Part shown: positions 22,138 through 34,200 of the stretch, in pieces
Position numbering within the stretch: the stretch's first letter is position 1
Layout of the letters: every line of letters starts with the position of its first letter
Assembly: GCA_001683735.1 (NCBI GenBank)
Contig: LUGG01000006.1
Coordinates: 1,612,001 to 1,676,000, forward strand
Source: Grifola frondosa
Lineage: Eukaryota > Basidiomycota > Agaricomycetes > Polyporales > Grifolaceae
Length of the DNA stretch: 64,000 bases
Direction of reading: 5' to 3'
The notes under the pieces: model-generated
Told to the model about the DNA's origin: nothing
Seen by the model: only the letters and a program-made list of their open reading frames with translations
Databases searched by the model: none
Translations under genes and position numbers: made by a program

Positions 22138-22693
22138 TTTTGAACTCCGAAGGGGAGCACGTGATCCCGGTGGCACGCTCACACCCTATACCGTCTGGTT
22201 ACGAGACTACGCTTCTTCCGCCAGATTTACGGTCGGTGGTGGCACGTTTACAGCTGCCCCGCGGGTGTTCCCAGTCAAGAAGTTCCCACGCCTCTCCCTC
22301 GATCGTGCTCAACTCCTGAGTTGCGGAGGACCCCAAGCTCCCAGTTTGTCTCGAAATCCGACCGTTCTTGACTGGGAGAGGAGTGCGGAGGTTGAGGAAA
22401 CCCCACGTCTGAGGAGCGGAGCCGGCCCTCCGTCCGGTGTCCGGTCAAGCCACAGGGAGGACTACGGTTGCCTAAATCGGCCGACCAGCTCGAACGGTCC
22501 ATCAAACGAGTTTTAGGTATGCGCACTGAGATCTGGCTGCAGGAGAAATTGTACTATAGATTGAAGTGAATGTATTTTACTACTACATTAGATTTAATCT
22601 GGAGATGAAGACGATTAGAACGAGATGTGTAAGATAGGTGCTGAATGATATTCCCTCCTTTCCCATCATCGATCCCGCACGCACGAAGACCCG
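22138..22693. other. Intergenic, no gene seen
   Basis: A 408-bp frame at 22109-22516 has no recognisable features and overlaps the inverted-repeat arm. I see no gene. Confidence 0.4.
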
Positions 22694-24607
22694 TCAACCG
22701 CTTGCTTCCATCTCCCTCCACTGCGCCGCAACCCAAGCGTCCATCGCCAGCAAGCCCCTCCACTTCTCTGCGACGTGCGCGTCCTTCGTGAGGACATACC
22801 GCCGAGGACCCCTCCCATTGCCCTTCTGATACTGGAACACTCCTCGGGCTGCGGGGCTGCCCAGATCACCGTTGAAGTACCTGCGAGTGTCGGCCGCGTC
22901 CTTTGCATCCTTCTTCATGCGGTTCTGCTTGAGTCCATCGAGAATGTGCTGGTAGCACATTCGATCTCCCTTGTTGTCGGTCCACGCAGCCCAGAATGCT
23001 TCGTCGGATTCGAACCTGTCTCTTTCTTCGGCGACGAACTGCGAGCGGGAGATCATACTCAGGCTGATTCAGTCAAGCTGAGTAGAGGCACCTACCTTCC
23101 AGTTTCCCCAGATCGTCTTCATGTCTGACCAGGTCTGCACTCTGTTCCCGAGCCTCTTCTTGAAGATCAGGGGCCAGTCTTTCACTGGAATACCGCGACC
23201 GTTGATGGTGAGTGCACTCGTCTTTGGATCGTCCGCACTGTGCCATTCACGGAATAAGCGAGGGAGGTCATTCGAGAACAGGATGCCTGGTCGGATCACT
23301 GGAACCGATGTTCGATCGAACGCGAAGCTGCCGTCGTGCAACTGCACGACGGCCAAGTTCTCTGGATCGATCTGATCCTGAGGCACTGTGGTGAGGCGCG
23401 CCTGCACACGAATGTGGAGGGATGTTGGCGGCGGCGGAGCTGTGATGGCTGTGATGACAGTGACTTCGTGTGAGTGTGAGGGTGGTGCGGACGTCGTTTC
23501 CATGGTATCTGATTGGCCATGAGCTTGCAGTATGTCAGCGGGAGGCCGAACAGTTGGTGCATGGAGGAAAGATGCCGCAGACGAAATGCTCGGCTGTGCC
23601 AGGTGAGTTCTGAAGCTCATGCCGAGCGCATCGAGCTTATGATTCATCTGGCTTATAGCTCGGACAAGCTACAGATGGCTCAGGTCGTCTTTCTCCTCTC
23701 GTCAGAAGATAAACACGGACCTGATAGTTATCATCACTCCCGGCGAGTTTTTGACACGACATCTGTTCGATGCTGATATCGTGTCGACTAGGTGTGACTG
23801 CAGACACTGCGGTCACGTCCGGTGACACAGGCGGGCTGCCTGCTCTCGACGCCAGAGATAGCGGAGGGACTGCGGCATTCGCGCACATTGCAAGCACACG
23901 GTCCGCCTCGAAAATGTTCGGTAAGTGGTCATCACAATATATGCAACATCACGGTGAACTCACCCACGCGTCATTGTTGACGATGTCGGCCTCTTGTAGC
24001 TTGCGCTGTGTCCGGTCGACACCGCGTCTGCTGCGATAGGTCACAACCGCAGCTTCCTTCCCCCGAACATCTCCGCAACACGTTTCGCGGAGTGTTTGTT
24101 TGCCGCAGTGCCCATTTGGGCACCTCGCTGATGTCTTGCTCGTGGTTGTAGGATGATTCTGTAAGTGAATCCAATCAGCTTAATCTGTCTGATTGAAGGC
24201 GGCTGACCATGCTATGGACCCTCGCCAGCTTTCCTTCTCTGATGCGAAGCTCCGCAGCCTCTCGATAAGGGCATCCTTATTCCCGGATACTGGACAGCCA
24301 TATTGTTGGAGCTTATCCTTCAATACTCGGATGGTTGTCTTGGGGGTTCTGTATTCATGTACATATGTGACTGAATCAGCACATGCTCGGAACTGACTTA
24401 CATCTCGAAGTCTTCAGTCCGGAGATCCTCGTCTGCCGTCACTGTTTGTCCGGGTTGAGGTAAGCTCAGAATCTCACTGGCAATAGACTGCGTAGACTGT
24501 TTGCATTTTGCACCCATTAAGTGCACAGAGTGATGGCAACGCAGGCTAGTTTTGAAGTCACAACCAACCAACCGAGACTCAGGGGTGTGAACTTGTTTCA
24601 GTTTCAT
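22694..24607 (-). CDS. SAP-domain protein, divergent to a tyrosine recombinase
   Basis: Six or so exons. Exon 1 (24607 down to about 24403) and exon 2 together encode a SAP-type helix-extended-loop-helix: T-I-R-V-L-K-D-K-L-Q-Q-Y-G-C-P-V-S-G, then A-L-I-E-R-L. SAP domains bind AT-rich DNA. Later exons: one with E-A-A-V-V-T-Y-R-S-R-R, one ending D-D-N-Y-Q (about 23703), a long exon from 23649 to about 23094 ending W-G-N-W-K, and the last exon (about 23036-22694) starting FVAEERDRFESDEAFWAAW. The last two resemble a conserved but unnamed Agaricomycete domain. One base is missing or extra in a G run at about 24057-24062, where the frame changes; this may be a sequence error. The ATG lies 79 bp from the ATG of the recombinase gene on the other strand, so both must share a promoter. 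Confidence 0.65.
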
Positions 24608-24686
24608 CGTACACCCTGATTTGCGCCATTCGCCTCCGTTGCCTTTGATTCACTCTCACGAAAATTCTTCCACCAGTGTGCTAGAG
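24608..24686. promoter_or_regulatory. 79-bp shared divergent promoter
   Basis: The start codons of the SAP gene (minus, 24607) and the recombinase gene (plus, 24687) are 79 bp apart. No TATA-like box is evident. Joint regulation is inferred from the spacing. Confidence 0.5.
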
Positions 24687-26389
24687 ATGTCTGCGCTAAC
24701 TGGCACTGTGGGAACTCTGCGCAAGGCAGAAACTGTCTCGATGGAAGCTGTCGAGGAAGACCAATCAGAGGAGATTGAGGCCCTCATGTCAACATTTGAT
24801 ATTGAAGACCGACAATCCATTGATCTGGACTATTTGCGAGCACCTCCAGAATCTGCAAAACAGCAAAAGGTCGACTATGCCAGGTTTTCCGAAAATTTGA
24901 AGAAGGCATCCGAGAATGTTGTCCTCATCGGAACGCATGAGGAATATAATCGGTTGGTCTCTGGCGCTATACACGTAAAAATTGTTCACATACTTACCGG
25001 CCGGTTTACAGGCTCTGGCGTCAGTTCAAGGAGTTTACTGCGAGACTGGGGTACGTCAAGCAACCCGATGACATCGAAACATATGGCAAAAATGTCCCTG
25101 CGGCCTTTCCGCAATGGATTTCCATCTGGATTATGGACAAGTGAGTTTATGTCTCGAAAAGGACTTGCAATATATTATTGACAGATGTTCCGCAAGGGCC
25201 GACGAAAATGACATATATACAGGTAAACCGAAAGACCCGAGCATCCCACGCGCTACATATGCAACGGCACAGAAAATGAGAGGGGCAATCAGTCACAAGT
25301 TTGGCCACGATTATGCACTAGGTACCCAGGCTTGGACGGAAAATCCCTCCGCACCGGAATCTTTTATCAGCAATCCTTCGCTATCTGTTGTGGTCTCCCA
25401 GTATATGATCAGTCTTCGGCGTCGCAAGGTCGGTTCATTTATGTGGGTCGAATTTTGATATATATACTAATTTTTGCTTACTAGGTTCGGGCAGGACAGG
25501 TCGTTACCAGTGCACGAGCAATGGACGAGGCAACAATGAAGAAGTTGTTTGAGTACAACATGTCCTTTCCTGATGACAGGGACAGTAGCGGCGGATCAAC
25601 GAGAAAACACAAGATAGAACATCCTGAGGAATGGGGAGGTCGATCTATTCAGCTTATGTTACAGCTACTATACTCAGTCTCGATGCACTGTCTCCTCCGC
25701 TATGACGAAGCCTTAAGGATTTCCTGGGGCGACGTCTTCATGGAGACGATGGCAAATGGTCACCTCTGTGTTCGATTAGAACTTCCATTTCAAAAGACGC
25801 ACCAAAACGGAGGTACGCACCACTCCTGCAGGTTATCACCGCTAACTCGATGACTTTCAGATATCACCCCATTCTGGCTGTACCCCGACTTGGAGCGACC
25901 GTGGATGTGCCCCGTCTTCCTCTTTGCAAAGTGGTGGTCGCTGCTGCGTGAGCTCGGCGTCAAGCTGCAAGGATTTATTTTTCACAAGAAAATTGGGAAA
26001 AATAAGTTTAGCGTGACAGCGGGGGATGGAATGGTAAGCATTTGCATTTGTGTTGTGAACGAGCAAGTATCTGATGATATTTTCCAGTCAGCGGATTCAT
26101 TCATGGAATGTTTTCGGAACAACCTTCTTGGATGGATCCACGACCGTACGGCACTCACTCGTTTCGATGCGGAGGATGTCAATACCTCTCGCTCGTGAAA
26201 TGCTGGCCCTTCCGACGGATCTGTGAGTGGGCTGGCTGGGCAGAGAATTTTGACAATCTGGGTACACTGTTCAAATACCTCCTGTCATGGAATGATGCGC
26301 CGCTGCTTGACCATAAGGACTTTCTTAATCCTTTTCGACCGCACGCGGATGCGTGCACTCATTGTGGAAGAACCTGTGATTGTGCGTAG
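24687..26389 (+). CDS. Crypton-like tyrosine recombinase, one frame break
   Basis: Exons from ATG 24687, joined across introns at about 24949-25011, 25141-25184, 25431-25484, 25814-25860 and 26034-26087. The N-terminal half is helical and acidic. The catalytic half carries landmarks of tyrosine recombinases: an Arg in HCLLRYDEALRISWGDV (about 25695), a lysine-rich beta region, then THSFRCGGCQYL (H-x-x-R, about 26157) and ICEWAGW followed by a Tyr in FKYLLSW (about 26272). This layout is that of Crypton recombinases, which cut and rejoin DNA without a DDE active site. The stretch up to CFRNNLLG and the H-x-x-R block are in different frames, so one base is lost or gained near 26130-26140. The Cys after H-S-F-R is where related proteins seem to have Arg. 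It pairs with the SAP gene at its 5' side. Confidence 0.7.
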
Positions 26390-26454
26390 ATAGACAGTGT
26401 GTGTGAGCTTATCATACAAACTTGTCCTATGACATTCTGCCCTGGAAGCCGCAT

Positions 26455-27100
26455 GATAGGGCTATGCCCAGCACAATCCGTCCGTTCCACCTCCTCACAC
26501 GCCCGTAGAGTCAGTAGTGGTGCCACGCCTGGCCATGCTGCATCAACGTCTGCGGAGAGCTAAGTCAGCACAGAGAGTCAGAATATGGGTGAGTACTAGC
26601 TACCTTGCCAGTGATGATGACGTCCCAGACACCATCACACTCCATGGCAAAGGAGTCATCCCAACCGTCCTCAACGCCACTCAGCTCCTGCTCGAGCAGC
26701 TCATTGAGGTCGAGGTTGTTCAGCACCCGCTGCACAGATGGCTGCGTGCTGTGAACATCATCCTTGTCCAGGTAACTCCCGCTGGAGCTGATTGAGAATC
26801 ATGAGAGCAAGCGTGGTCGCGAGGTGTCCACAACCGTCATATCTTACCCCGAACATTTCCTCAATGATCACCTCCTCACTGGGGTTGGCCCGCTTGTAAG
26901 CACACATGCGTGAGCGCAGCATCTCCTCTTTGATCTCATGAGTGCGAATGCAATGCATGCATGCTGGGGCCACCAGGCACATAGGTCTTGTCATGTGATA
27001 CACAGAGATCGTCCAAGTCATTGATACCCAGTTCGCTGTTGACATGGCGAAGCTCTGCTGGAGGGAACCCAGTGTTTGTCACGCCGTCGTCAAAACCGTC
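26455..27100 (-). pseudogene. Degraded fragment of an unnamed Agaricomycete gene family
   Basis: Read on the minus strand, 27000-26820 gives a helical segment ending ANPSEEVIIEEMFG. The part about 26780-26600 gives NNLDLNELLEQELSGVEDGW, then W-D-V-I-I-T-G-K. After a short intron, 26540-26470 gives Q-H-G-Q-A-W-H-H-Y, a TGA, then L-Y-G-R-V-R-R-W. These pieces have the feel of a conserved Agaricomycete protein of unknown function. The in-frame TGA (about 26506-26508) and the missing downstream part say it is decayed. Possible upstream remains lie at 27390-27770. Confidence 0.4.
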
Positions 27101-28066
27101 GCCTACACCTCCCGTGGCAACAGGCTCCTGGGAGGTCCATGTAGTGATGTTCCTGCAGCTTGAAGAACAGCGGGGCAAATGTCAGACGTGGGTTCATGTC
27201 CGAGAACGTCTCGGGGAATATCTGCACTCTCGTGATCTCCCCATACCGGTCAAAATCAGGAACCTGGCCAGTGGAACAAAGGCATTAGCCAGAATTATGC
27301 GGAGAGATGAATAAACGAACCAGCATGCATCCGGAGAAAGACCCGGTCATTGAACCATACGTAAAGAGGATGTGCTTGAGCGGTCATTCTATGGACAGAT
27401 TGAGGTAGCTCGTCCAGCGGGCCCAGTCATTGTCCCACCACGAGCTCAGGCTGGCCGTTTTGTTCACTCCATCCAAGGTCCCGGCTTGACGGAGCTGCAC
27501 CGCCTTGTTCACGATGACCTCTGCAAAGTCTTCCTGCATTGGCTCAACGTGCATCTACCCCATCTGAACGGCAGTTTGACGGTCGCGTGGAAGGGAGTCG
27601 GGGATTTGAAACGGCAACTTCTTGTACAGCGCCATGTACAGAAGCTTGGCGACGAGGACCGTGCTATGGACGGAGTGACGATTGTAAGAGGAAGCCAAAG
27701 TATTGAATCCTTTTGATGAGGAGTGAGGAATCATGATATGTCGGGTAGTAACTATGAGGCGTCTTGTCATCAATAACTATCATTAAATAATGAGATTATA
27801 ATAAAGAAAAAATAATAATGGACGGACTCACTGCGGGGTCATGAACATGCAACTCTTGCATGTAAATGTCCTAAATCATGTTGCCGCCTGCACCGTGGTG
27901 TTGTCGGCCAAAATATGAGAATCAAGAATGTAAAAAAATGAAGGATATACCACATAATACACGCAACTACTGTACATGGATACGAGCAATACAAACACTC
28001 AGAAAAACATCCTCACACATGCCCAAACACGTCGCCCATTGATCTATGATCTTGCGCTCAGAGCTG
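27101..28066. other. Gene-poor, AT-rich towards the right
   Basis: Remains of the previous fragment may reach 27770 on the minus strand, but no exon can be fixed. 27770-27830 is strongly AT-rich (ATAATGAGATTATAATAAAG). No gene. Confidence 0.35.
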
Positions 28067-29869
28067 TCAGTCACTGCTATTCCTGCTCCGTGTTCGATGC
28101 TGGACATTGGGTTCAGCGGTCATATGCTGAATGAGAATGGTATTGAACTTACCTTCGTCGACTTGGATTGGTTGATGGATAAGTCTGTTTCGAAGCGCAA
28201 AACGAGACGGTGATGAGCCTTCACGAGAATAGATTTCAGTACGAAGAATGTGAAATCCTTGTGAGGGTCGCAATTGCGCTTGCGTTTCTTCGTAATTGAT
28301 CCGGGGTTCGGCCTTCCGCAAGCCGAGAAGAGACGATTGAACACATTTGACAAAAGTCGACGGTGAGAGCGTGACGCCGTATGATGAAACATGGTTGACG
28401 CACTTCGTGGATGAGAGAACGAACGAGATCGGCGTTGCGGGGGACTTCTATGCAAAACGAGAGGTTACTTCACGAAATGAAGCTGAAGAAGAAGACTTAC
28501 CATTCCACCTGTAGCATGTGGGGTCCATTGATGCTCTAACTCAACACTGCCCGGACAGACTACTCTTAATGCCAAGCCTGGCCAGATGAGCTCACGGAAA
28601 TGGTTCAGGATGCCCTCTTCAGTGCCCCACGAGAAGTAGTGCTCGCACAGGCGAGCAAGCTTTTCGACAGCAGGCTGGACACAAGTGGGGCTTTCGAACA
28701 CACCCGACGTCAGCAGCCGAGCATAGGCCGCAAGTATGACAGGATCCGGAAAGGTGTCGGGAACGGCAGCAGCGATAGACTTGTAGCGACGCCCAAGGTA
28801 TCCCGAGGATCTTCAGAAAGGTACGTCTTTAGCTCCGAGCGCCAGCCGTGTAAGAACGATGGTAGGTCGACATGTCGAGACGTAACAGCAGCAAGGAGAG
28901 TGTCGCCAAGCCCGTAGCGGGCCAAACTGCGAGCTATTTCGGCACCACATCTCAAAAGTCCATCCTAAACATTGACTCCAGTTCAGTATGTGCTGTCGCT
29001 CGAAAGAAATCATACCGACATCATAATCACCACCGCTAAGGATGGCGACAAGGTAGAGGCTGCCGCGAGTCAACGCCGGATCAATCTGTGTTCGAATTGC
29101 ATCAGCCGAATATATGCCGACATGATCCTTATCGACTTTGACATTCGGGCTGCGTGACTTTATGAGCAGCTGTCCTTTGACCACGGAAATCATGACTCAC
29201 TTTCTGATGATGGTAGTCGCTCCGAAGATGAACGCGTCGCTATCATCGGTAAGAACTGAGTTGATCAAACCGCGTGCGTTCAATCGTGCAAGTTCTGCCT
29301 CGGCTTCAGCAGGAGCCTGCAAAACAATATCAGAAACTAGACATTGATAGACATACAAATACATACCATCATCCATTCAAATCCAAATGCATCGATAAAA
29401 TGCCGTGCACCTTGGGAAAGCCAGTGCTCGAGTGGTAAGACCTTCTTGCCTCTCTTCAAAGCCGGTCGAGAAGGTCCGTCGAAGACGAAGATCGGGATGA
29501 TCGGAAGCCGGAACAGCCGAGCAAGACGAAAGAATATGAGACGAAGCTCGGGGTTTTTACCCGACTGTGCGTGCCCTATCGCGAAAGTTTGTTGACACTG
29601 GTAGAGCCAGATGCTGTCATGCGAGGGAGTGAGGTAGCATGAGCACATTATACGTAGTCCCATAAATTGTGCGCTTGCCTTGCATCTATCCCTATACGGT
29701 AGGTTTTGCCGTGGTCCTCACTTTGATGCTCCACGGCGAGGGCAGTGAGCGAGCACGAAGTTCGCGCAGAATGCACCAACTACAAAAATTGGAATCAGTT
29801 TGTTAGCGCAGGGAAATGACATTGGTCATAGCAAATTGGGCTTGCCTCCCACAGTTTGTTGATACCCAT
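28067..29869 (-). CDS. GEN1/Yen1-like Holliday junction resolvase (XPG family)
   Basis: Starts MGINKLWE at 29869, the typical XPG-family N-terminus, then RIGIDASIW (N-region Asp), FVFDGPSRPALKRGK, and the I-region with A-P-A-E-A-E-A-E-L and L-T-D-D-S-D-A-F (catalytic acids), then ILSGGDYD with the helix-hairpin-helix metal-site Asp. The presence of Y-S-A-D-A-I and Y-L-G-R-R-Y and a nuclear-type basic C-terminus fits the GEN1/Yen1 branch, which cuts four-way DNA junctions after replication or recombination. The first two introns both begin with GC (GCAAGC) rather than GT. The frames before and after D-P-R / Y-L-G-R-R differ by one base at about 28800 (a G run one base too short), so the copy is either damaged or carries a sequence error. 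The last exon, ending at 28067, is the least certain. Confidence 0.75.
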
Positions 29870-30647
29870 AGCAGTGACAAAGTCGTAGGTAGAGCAAGAA
29901 TACATGAGATAGATGTTGAATATGGCGGGGGAAAGGATGGATGACGAGCAAGAGAGAGCTCGAGTGGGGAGGGTTGGCCCCATAGTGCCGGATAGGAAGG
30001 GGACCGTGAATGTCTCAGGCATAGTGACTGTAAATGTAGCTTTCGAAATGGGGATCGTGGTTTGGTTTGGCTGGCATCCCAGCGAGAAACGAACGCCTCG
30101 TAGCTAGCTTCGTGGAGGTGAGTTTACAGTCCAAACGTGAGAATTTGCGGTCCACCTCAGCGGCAATCTCACCGCTTCAAATTCCCTTGACAGCTCACCC
30201 CGCTCCCCGGATTTGACAGCGCCTCCATTTACCGCTCATCATCCGCTCGCCGACATCCGCTGCAGGTCGTCACAAACGTTTACATTGATTAGCACGGATG
30301 GATCTATCTACGTACACTACGAGGAAAGCGTCTGTGGCCTGTGGCTCTCAGTCCGAGTTTACTAGAGACCCCTCTCGCGGCGCGGGGTCTGGCTCGCTTA
30401 CGTTGGAGCGCTGGATCTGCGATTCTTACGTGAGACTGGCGACTGTAAATTAGTTCGTAATAAGACTTTCTTCTATCACGTTCGGTGCATCGGCCCGAAT
30501 ATATTTGCATACAATGTGTGAGGGCCCCTCCATCCATACCAGCATGATTGTTGAGCTCAATTCTTAGTATTAGCCTCGAGCAAAATTCACAAGTACTTAG
30601 GGGCTCGCTGTTCGCACAAGACCTCAACGTTCAACGTTTAACACGCG
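29870..30647. other. Intergenic, no gene seen
   Basis: Upstream of the nuclease gene, containing its promoter by position. No reading frame stands out. Confidence 0.4.
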
Positions 30648-30946
30648 TACTGTACCATTTCAATCAATTCGACAGGCCTTGTGACGCGTGACATCGCCGA
30701 AATGGTTGACCGATTCGACAAGTTGGTCCGTGCCGTGTGACCAGCGCAAATTTTTCGACAAAATTTCATAAAAATACAATCACAATTCAGGAATTGGCTC
30801 CGCAGGAGCCATGGAAAAATTTGCGCTTTTTCAGATGAAAATTCGGTCCGACAACTGGCAATGTGACTCGTGACCAACGCCGAAAATTCGACCAAATCAG
30901 GGTGTTGTGACCTGTGACATGTCGAATTGATGGAAATGGTACAGTA
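30648..30946. mobile_element. 299-bp foldback MITE with TA target duplication
   Basis: Both ends read TACTGTACCATTTC(A/C)ATCAA in inverted orientation. Taking the outer TA as target duplication leaves CTGTACC termini at 30650 and 30944. The inside is also symmetric: AGCGCAAATTTTTC near 30742 faces GAAAAATTTGCGCT near 30822, and the centre is TGGCTCCGCAGGAGCCA (about 30800). The transcript or single strand would fold into one long hairpin. TA duplication points to Tc1/mariner-type mobilisation. Confidence 0.8.
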
Positions 30947-31240
30947 TTCTCGGCTTTGAAGCTTCAGCTTCAGGCATCGTCAAAGGTCCGTACTGACCTT
31001 TTATTTTGGGCATAAGAATCACGTTGTTTCATGATTTATATAGGCTCCATTGCAGCATGGGCCCAAAGCGTTCTCGGCGGTAGCTTCAAGCAGGCAGCTG
31101 GTTTGCAAACCTACAAGCCATCGGGATGGAGGGCAGCGCCATGTCTGTCTTACGACCAGGGCCTGTTGACTTGCTTGTACGGGCCATTACCGGAATCGCT
31201 TCCTGGTTTTTCTCGAGATGATTATATGAGAAATATATGT

Positions 31241-34200
31241 CTACCAAGTACGCCTATGCCCTCCCTTACCCCATTTCTCTATGAGGAAGTCTGTCATGAA
31301 TTCATAGAGCTCCCTATAAGCACCACGACGAGATATACCGTGATCACTGAAGTGGTTGGTAGGTACTAAGCAACAAGAAACAATGGTGCAATCGCGACGA
31401 TCTCACCTGTCGGTGAACATTCTGAACCTGAAATCTCGGACCTTGTCCTGTGTGAACATGTCTAGCAGATGCGCCGAGTTTGCATAGTGAACGTTATCGT
31501 CTCCGCTACCGTGGGCCAGCAGATAGTTGACGTTGTGGAATCCTGTCACGTTCGAAATCGATGCGGTGACATAACCGGCGGGGTTCACATCTGGAAGATT
31601 CATGTAACGCTCGGTATATATGGAATCTGAAGTGTAAATCAGCGAGGATATTTCAACCGCCTTATGTGAAGGACTCGCCATACAAACGCCAGCTCGACAC
31701 CGGCTACACAAGGACGGTGAGCTATAATTGACGATCTCAGAGCGATGGTACTCACAGCGACGGCCATGGCTAAGGAGTGGATACCAGCATTGGCCTCGAC
31801 AACTTTAGAACTCATAAAGCCACCATAAGACTGCATTAAACGAGTGAACATAGTTGAAGTTATAGGCATATCACCACTTACCCAGCCCCAGATGCCTATG
31901 CGTTTACTATCTACATACTCCTTGGCAGCCCAGATCCTGCGACAGGCCTCTAAGTTCGTAACAATGTGCAGAATAATATGGCAAGATAACGCACTTGGCA
32001 GCGTTAATTTGGTCCTGAGTCTCGTAGTATCCTAGATTGTTCTTGACAGGATTACGCAATTTTCTCCCCTTGAAGCCCGTGCCTCTTCCATCAACTATGA
32101 CGACAATATATTGGAGGGAGCAAACGACGAAATCATGCCAATCGTGCGAGAACTTCACGTCGACCTTCTGTGAGCCGGGTCCGCCATACCTAATAATGTC
32201 TCTTTAATAACGGAGGAGAAAAGTGTCAGAGTGATACGTACACATGGAAAAGCACCGGGTATTTAGTTCGTCCTGAATCGTCCATTCTCGGCGGTCTCAT
32301 CTCGAGTACGTTTAGCTCTGTAGCCAGAGGAAGGTCAAGAAAGCGGTGCTTCACGCAGTGCAATATTAACGCGCACCATAACCGTCACTGTCGATGGTCA
32401 AGTGGGACACCACAGGTAGCTCGTACTGGTTGAGAGTGGCATTGAGCTGCGGGTTCTCCGTAAGTACGTATTTAAAATCTGGGAACGGTCATGGTGTTCA
32501 GGAAAGATGAACAAGATGACCAAAAATGTACATACCATGGTCGTCTACTCGCACAATCTTTTGCCAAGGAATATGAGGTCCCGAATAGCTGAGTAGATAG
32601 AATCCTGCTTGGGGAGAAAAGTCGGCATCATAATACGCAGGACCGGAAGCATCGGTGAGAGAGGTCGGTTCTACTGCCTCAGAGGAAACGAGAGAGGGTA
32701 GCGGTACAGAATAAATGTGGCGTGCAACGGAGGACGGGTTAGCAGCCTGGAAATAGCTGTCGCCACAATAATGAGATGAGGATACATTGATAACATGCAT
32801 CGTTGAGGTGGTTCACTCACACGATGCTGCGATTTGTATCGACAGCCAGTATGTCTCCTGTTACTTCCCACTGTCCGGATGTAAGAAAACGGGGAGTACT
32901 GGAGTTCGCAGGGCTGAATAATGCAATGTGATTATATCCCAGCGGCGACGGAACAATGTCCAAATATGCAGGATATCCATCGGGAGACAGCTCTGCAGAA
33001 ATAGGATAATTGTTGACTCTATGAATGAGAATATATTAGAGGAATGAGCAAGCCGCATGAGGGAGTCTTACAGATTCAATCCAACCGTTATCTCCTTCTT
33101 CCCCGTCCTTTCCGAGTCTTCTCACTATATGACCGTGACCTTTCGCTTCAGAGGTAAGGTCGAAGAATACAAACTGCCATTCTCGGCAGCACGCGTTACT
33201 TCCTGACAAGGAGCGTCGTGTTGCCGACCCATGCGACCCTCTGCGATAATGGCATTATCAGCAGTCTGCTGTCCGTCCCACGTGAGCTGCATAGACGAGG
33301 CAGCGATAACATCTGTGATGTTATCGCCGTTATCCATGTTGGCAAGGTATTCATCCAGCTCGAAAATATGCATGGATACCAGCGGGTTGTTGTATCCTGG
33401 CTTGGGATATTTCATCGTGACGTGCCCCGGATATGGCACCACGGCATATGAGTCCTCGGAAGGATTGTAGACCGGATAGGTGAATTCGTCGACTGCAGTC
33501 TCGTCGAACCGCAGGTATGCCACTTTCGCGGAGTCGGGAGACCACCAGAGGGCGTAGTCACTTGAAAATACTTCTTCTTCGTATACCCAGTCGGGCACGC
33601 CATGGAACAAGGAGGCGTTACCAGATGTGGTGACGCGGATGGGAGATGCCGTCGGCCTGCCTTCAAATGAATATATATTATAAAATTATGCAGAGCACAC
33701 GTACGAAGGGGAGGGTATAATATAGAGATCGTTGCTTGTCACGAATGCGATTGATTGCCCGGTGGGCGACCATTGTGCGTATGCGGTGACGGGAGGGCTA
33801 CTTGGGGGTATAAGTGGATATGTCGATCCGGTGGCTAGATCGTGTATGTAGTAATTTCCAAAGCTTGAATGTCTCCATTGCTGTGTAGCTTCAGTGAACA
33901 GACGATGTTTGAATCCATGCCAACTCTGACCTTGCGAGCATTGGCCTTGATAAGCATATATCTCCTGTCCGAAGATAGCTTCCAGTCAGACCAGATGAGC
34001 TTATGACCATGCTCCTGGGGACAATGTCTTAGATACATCTGTTGAGAGATTGCAATGACTCAAATACTGACATCTTTCACGTCCTGTATGGCAACCAGAT
34101 TCTTAGTAGAATTGGTCTTGAGATCCACCAGTGCAATGTAGCCGCCACGCGAACTAGCAAACACGCCGTCGCCAGCTAATGACCAGTGTGAAATGATGCA

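Noticed and set aside
22109..22516. 135-codon plus-strand frame
   Set aside because: It overlaps the inverted-repeat arm and has no domain, no start context and no neighbouring exon.
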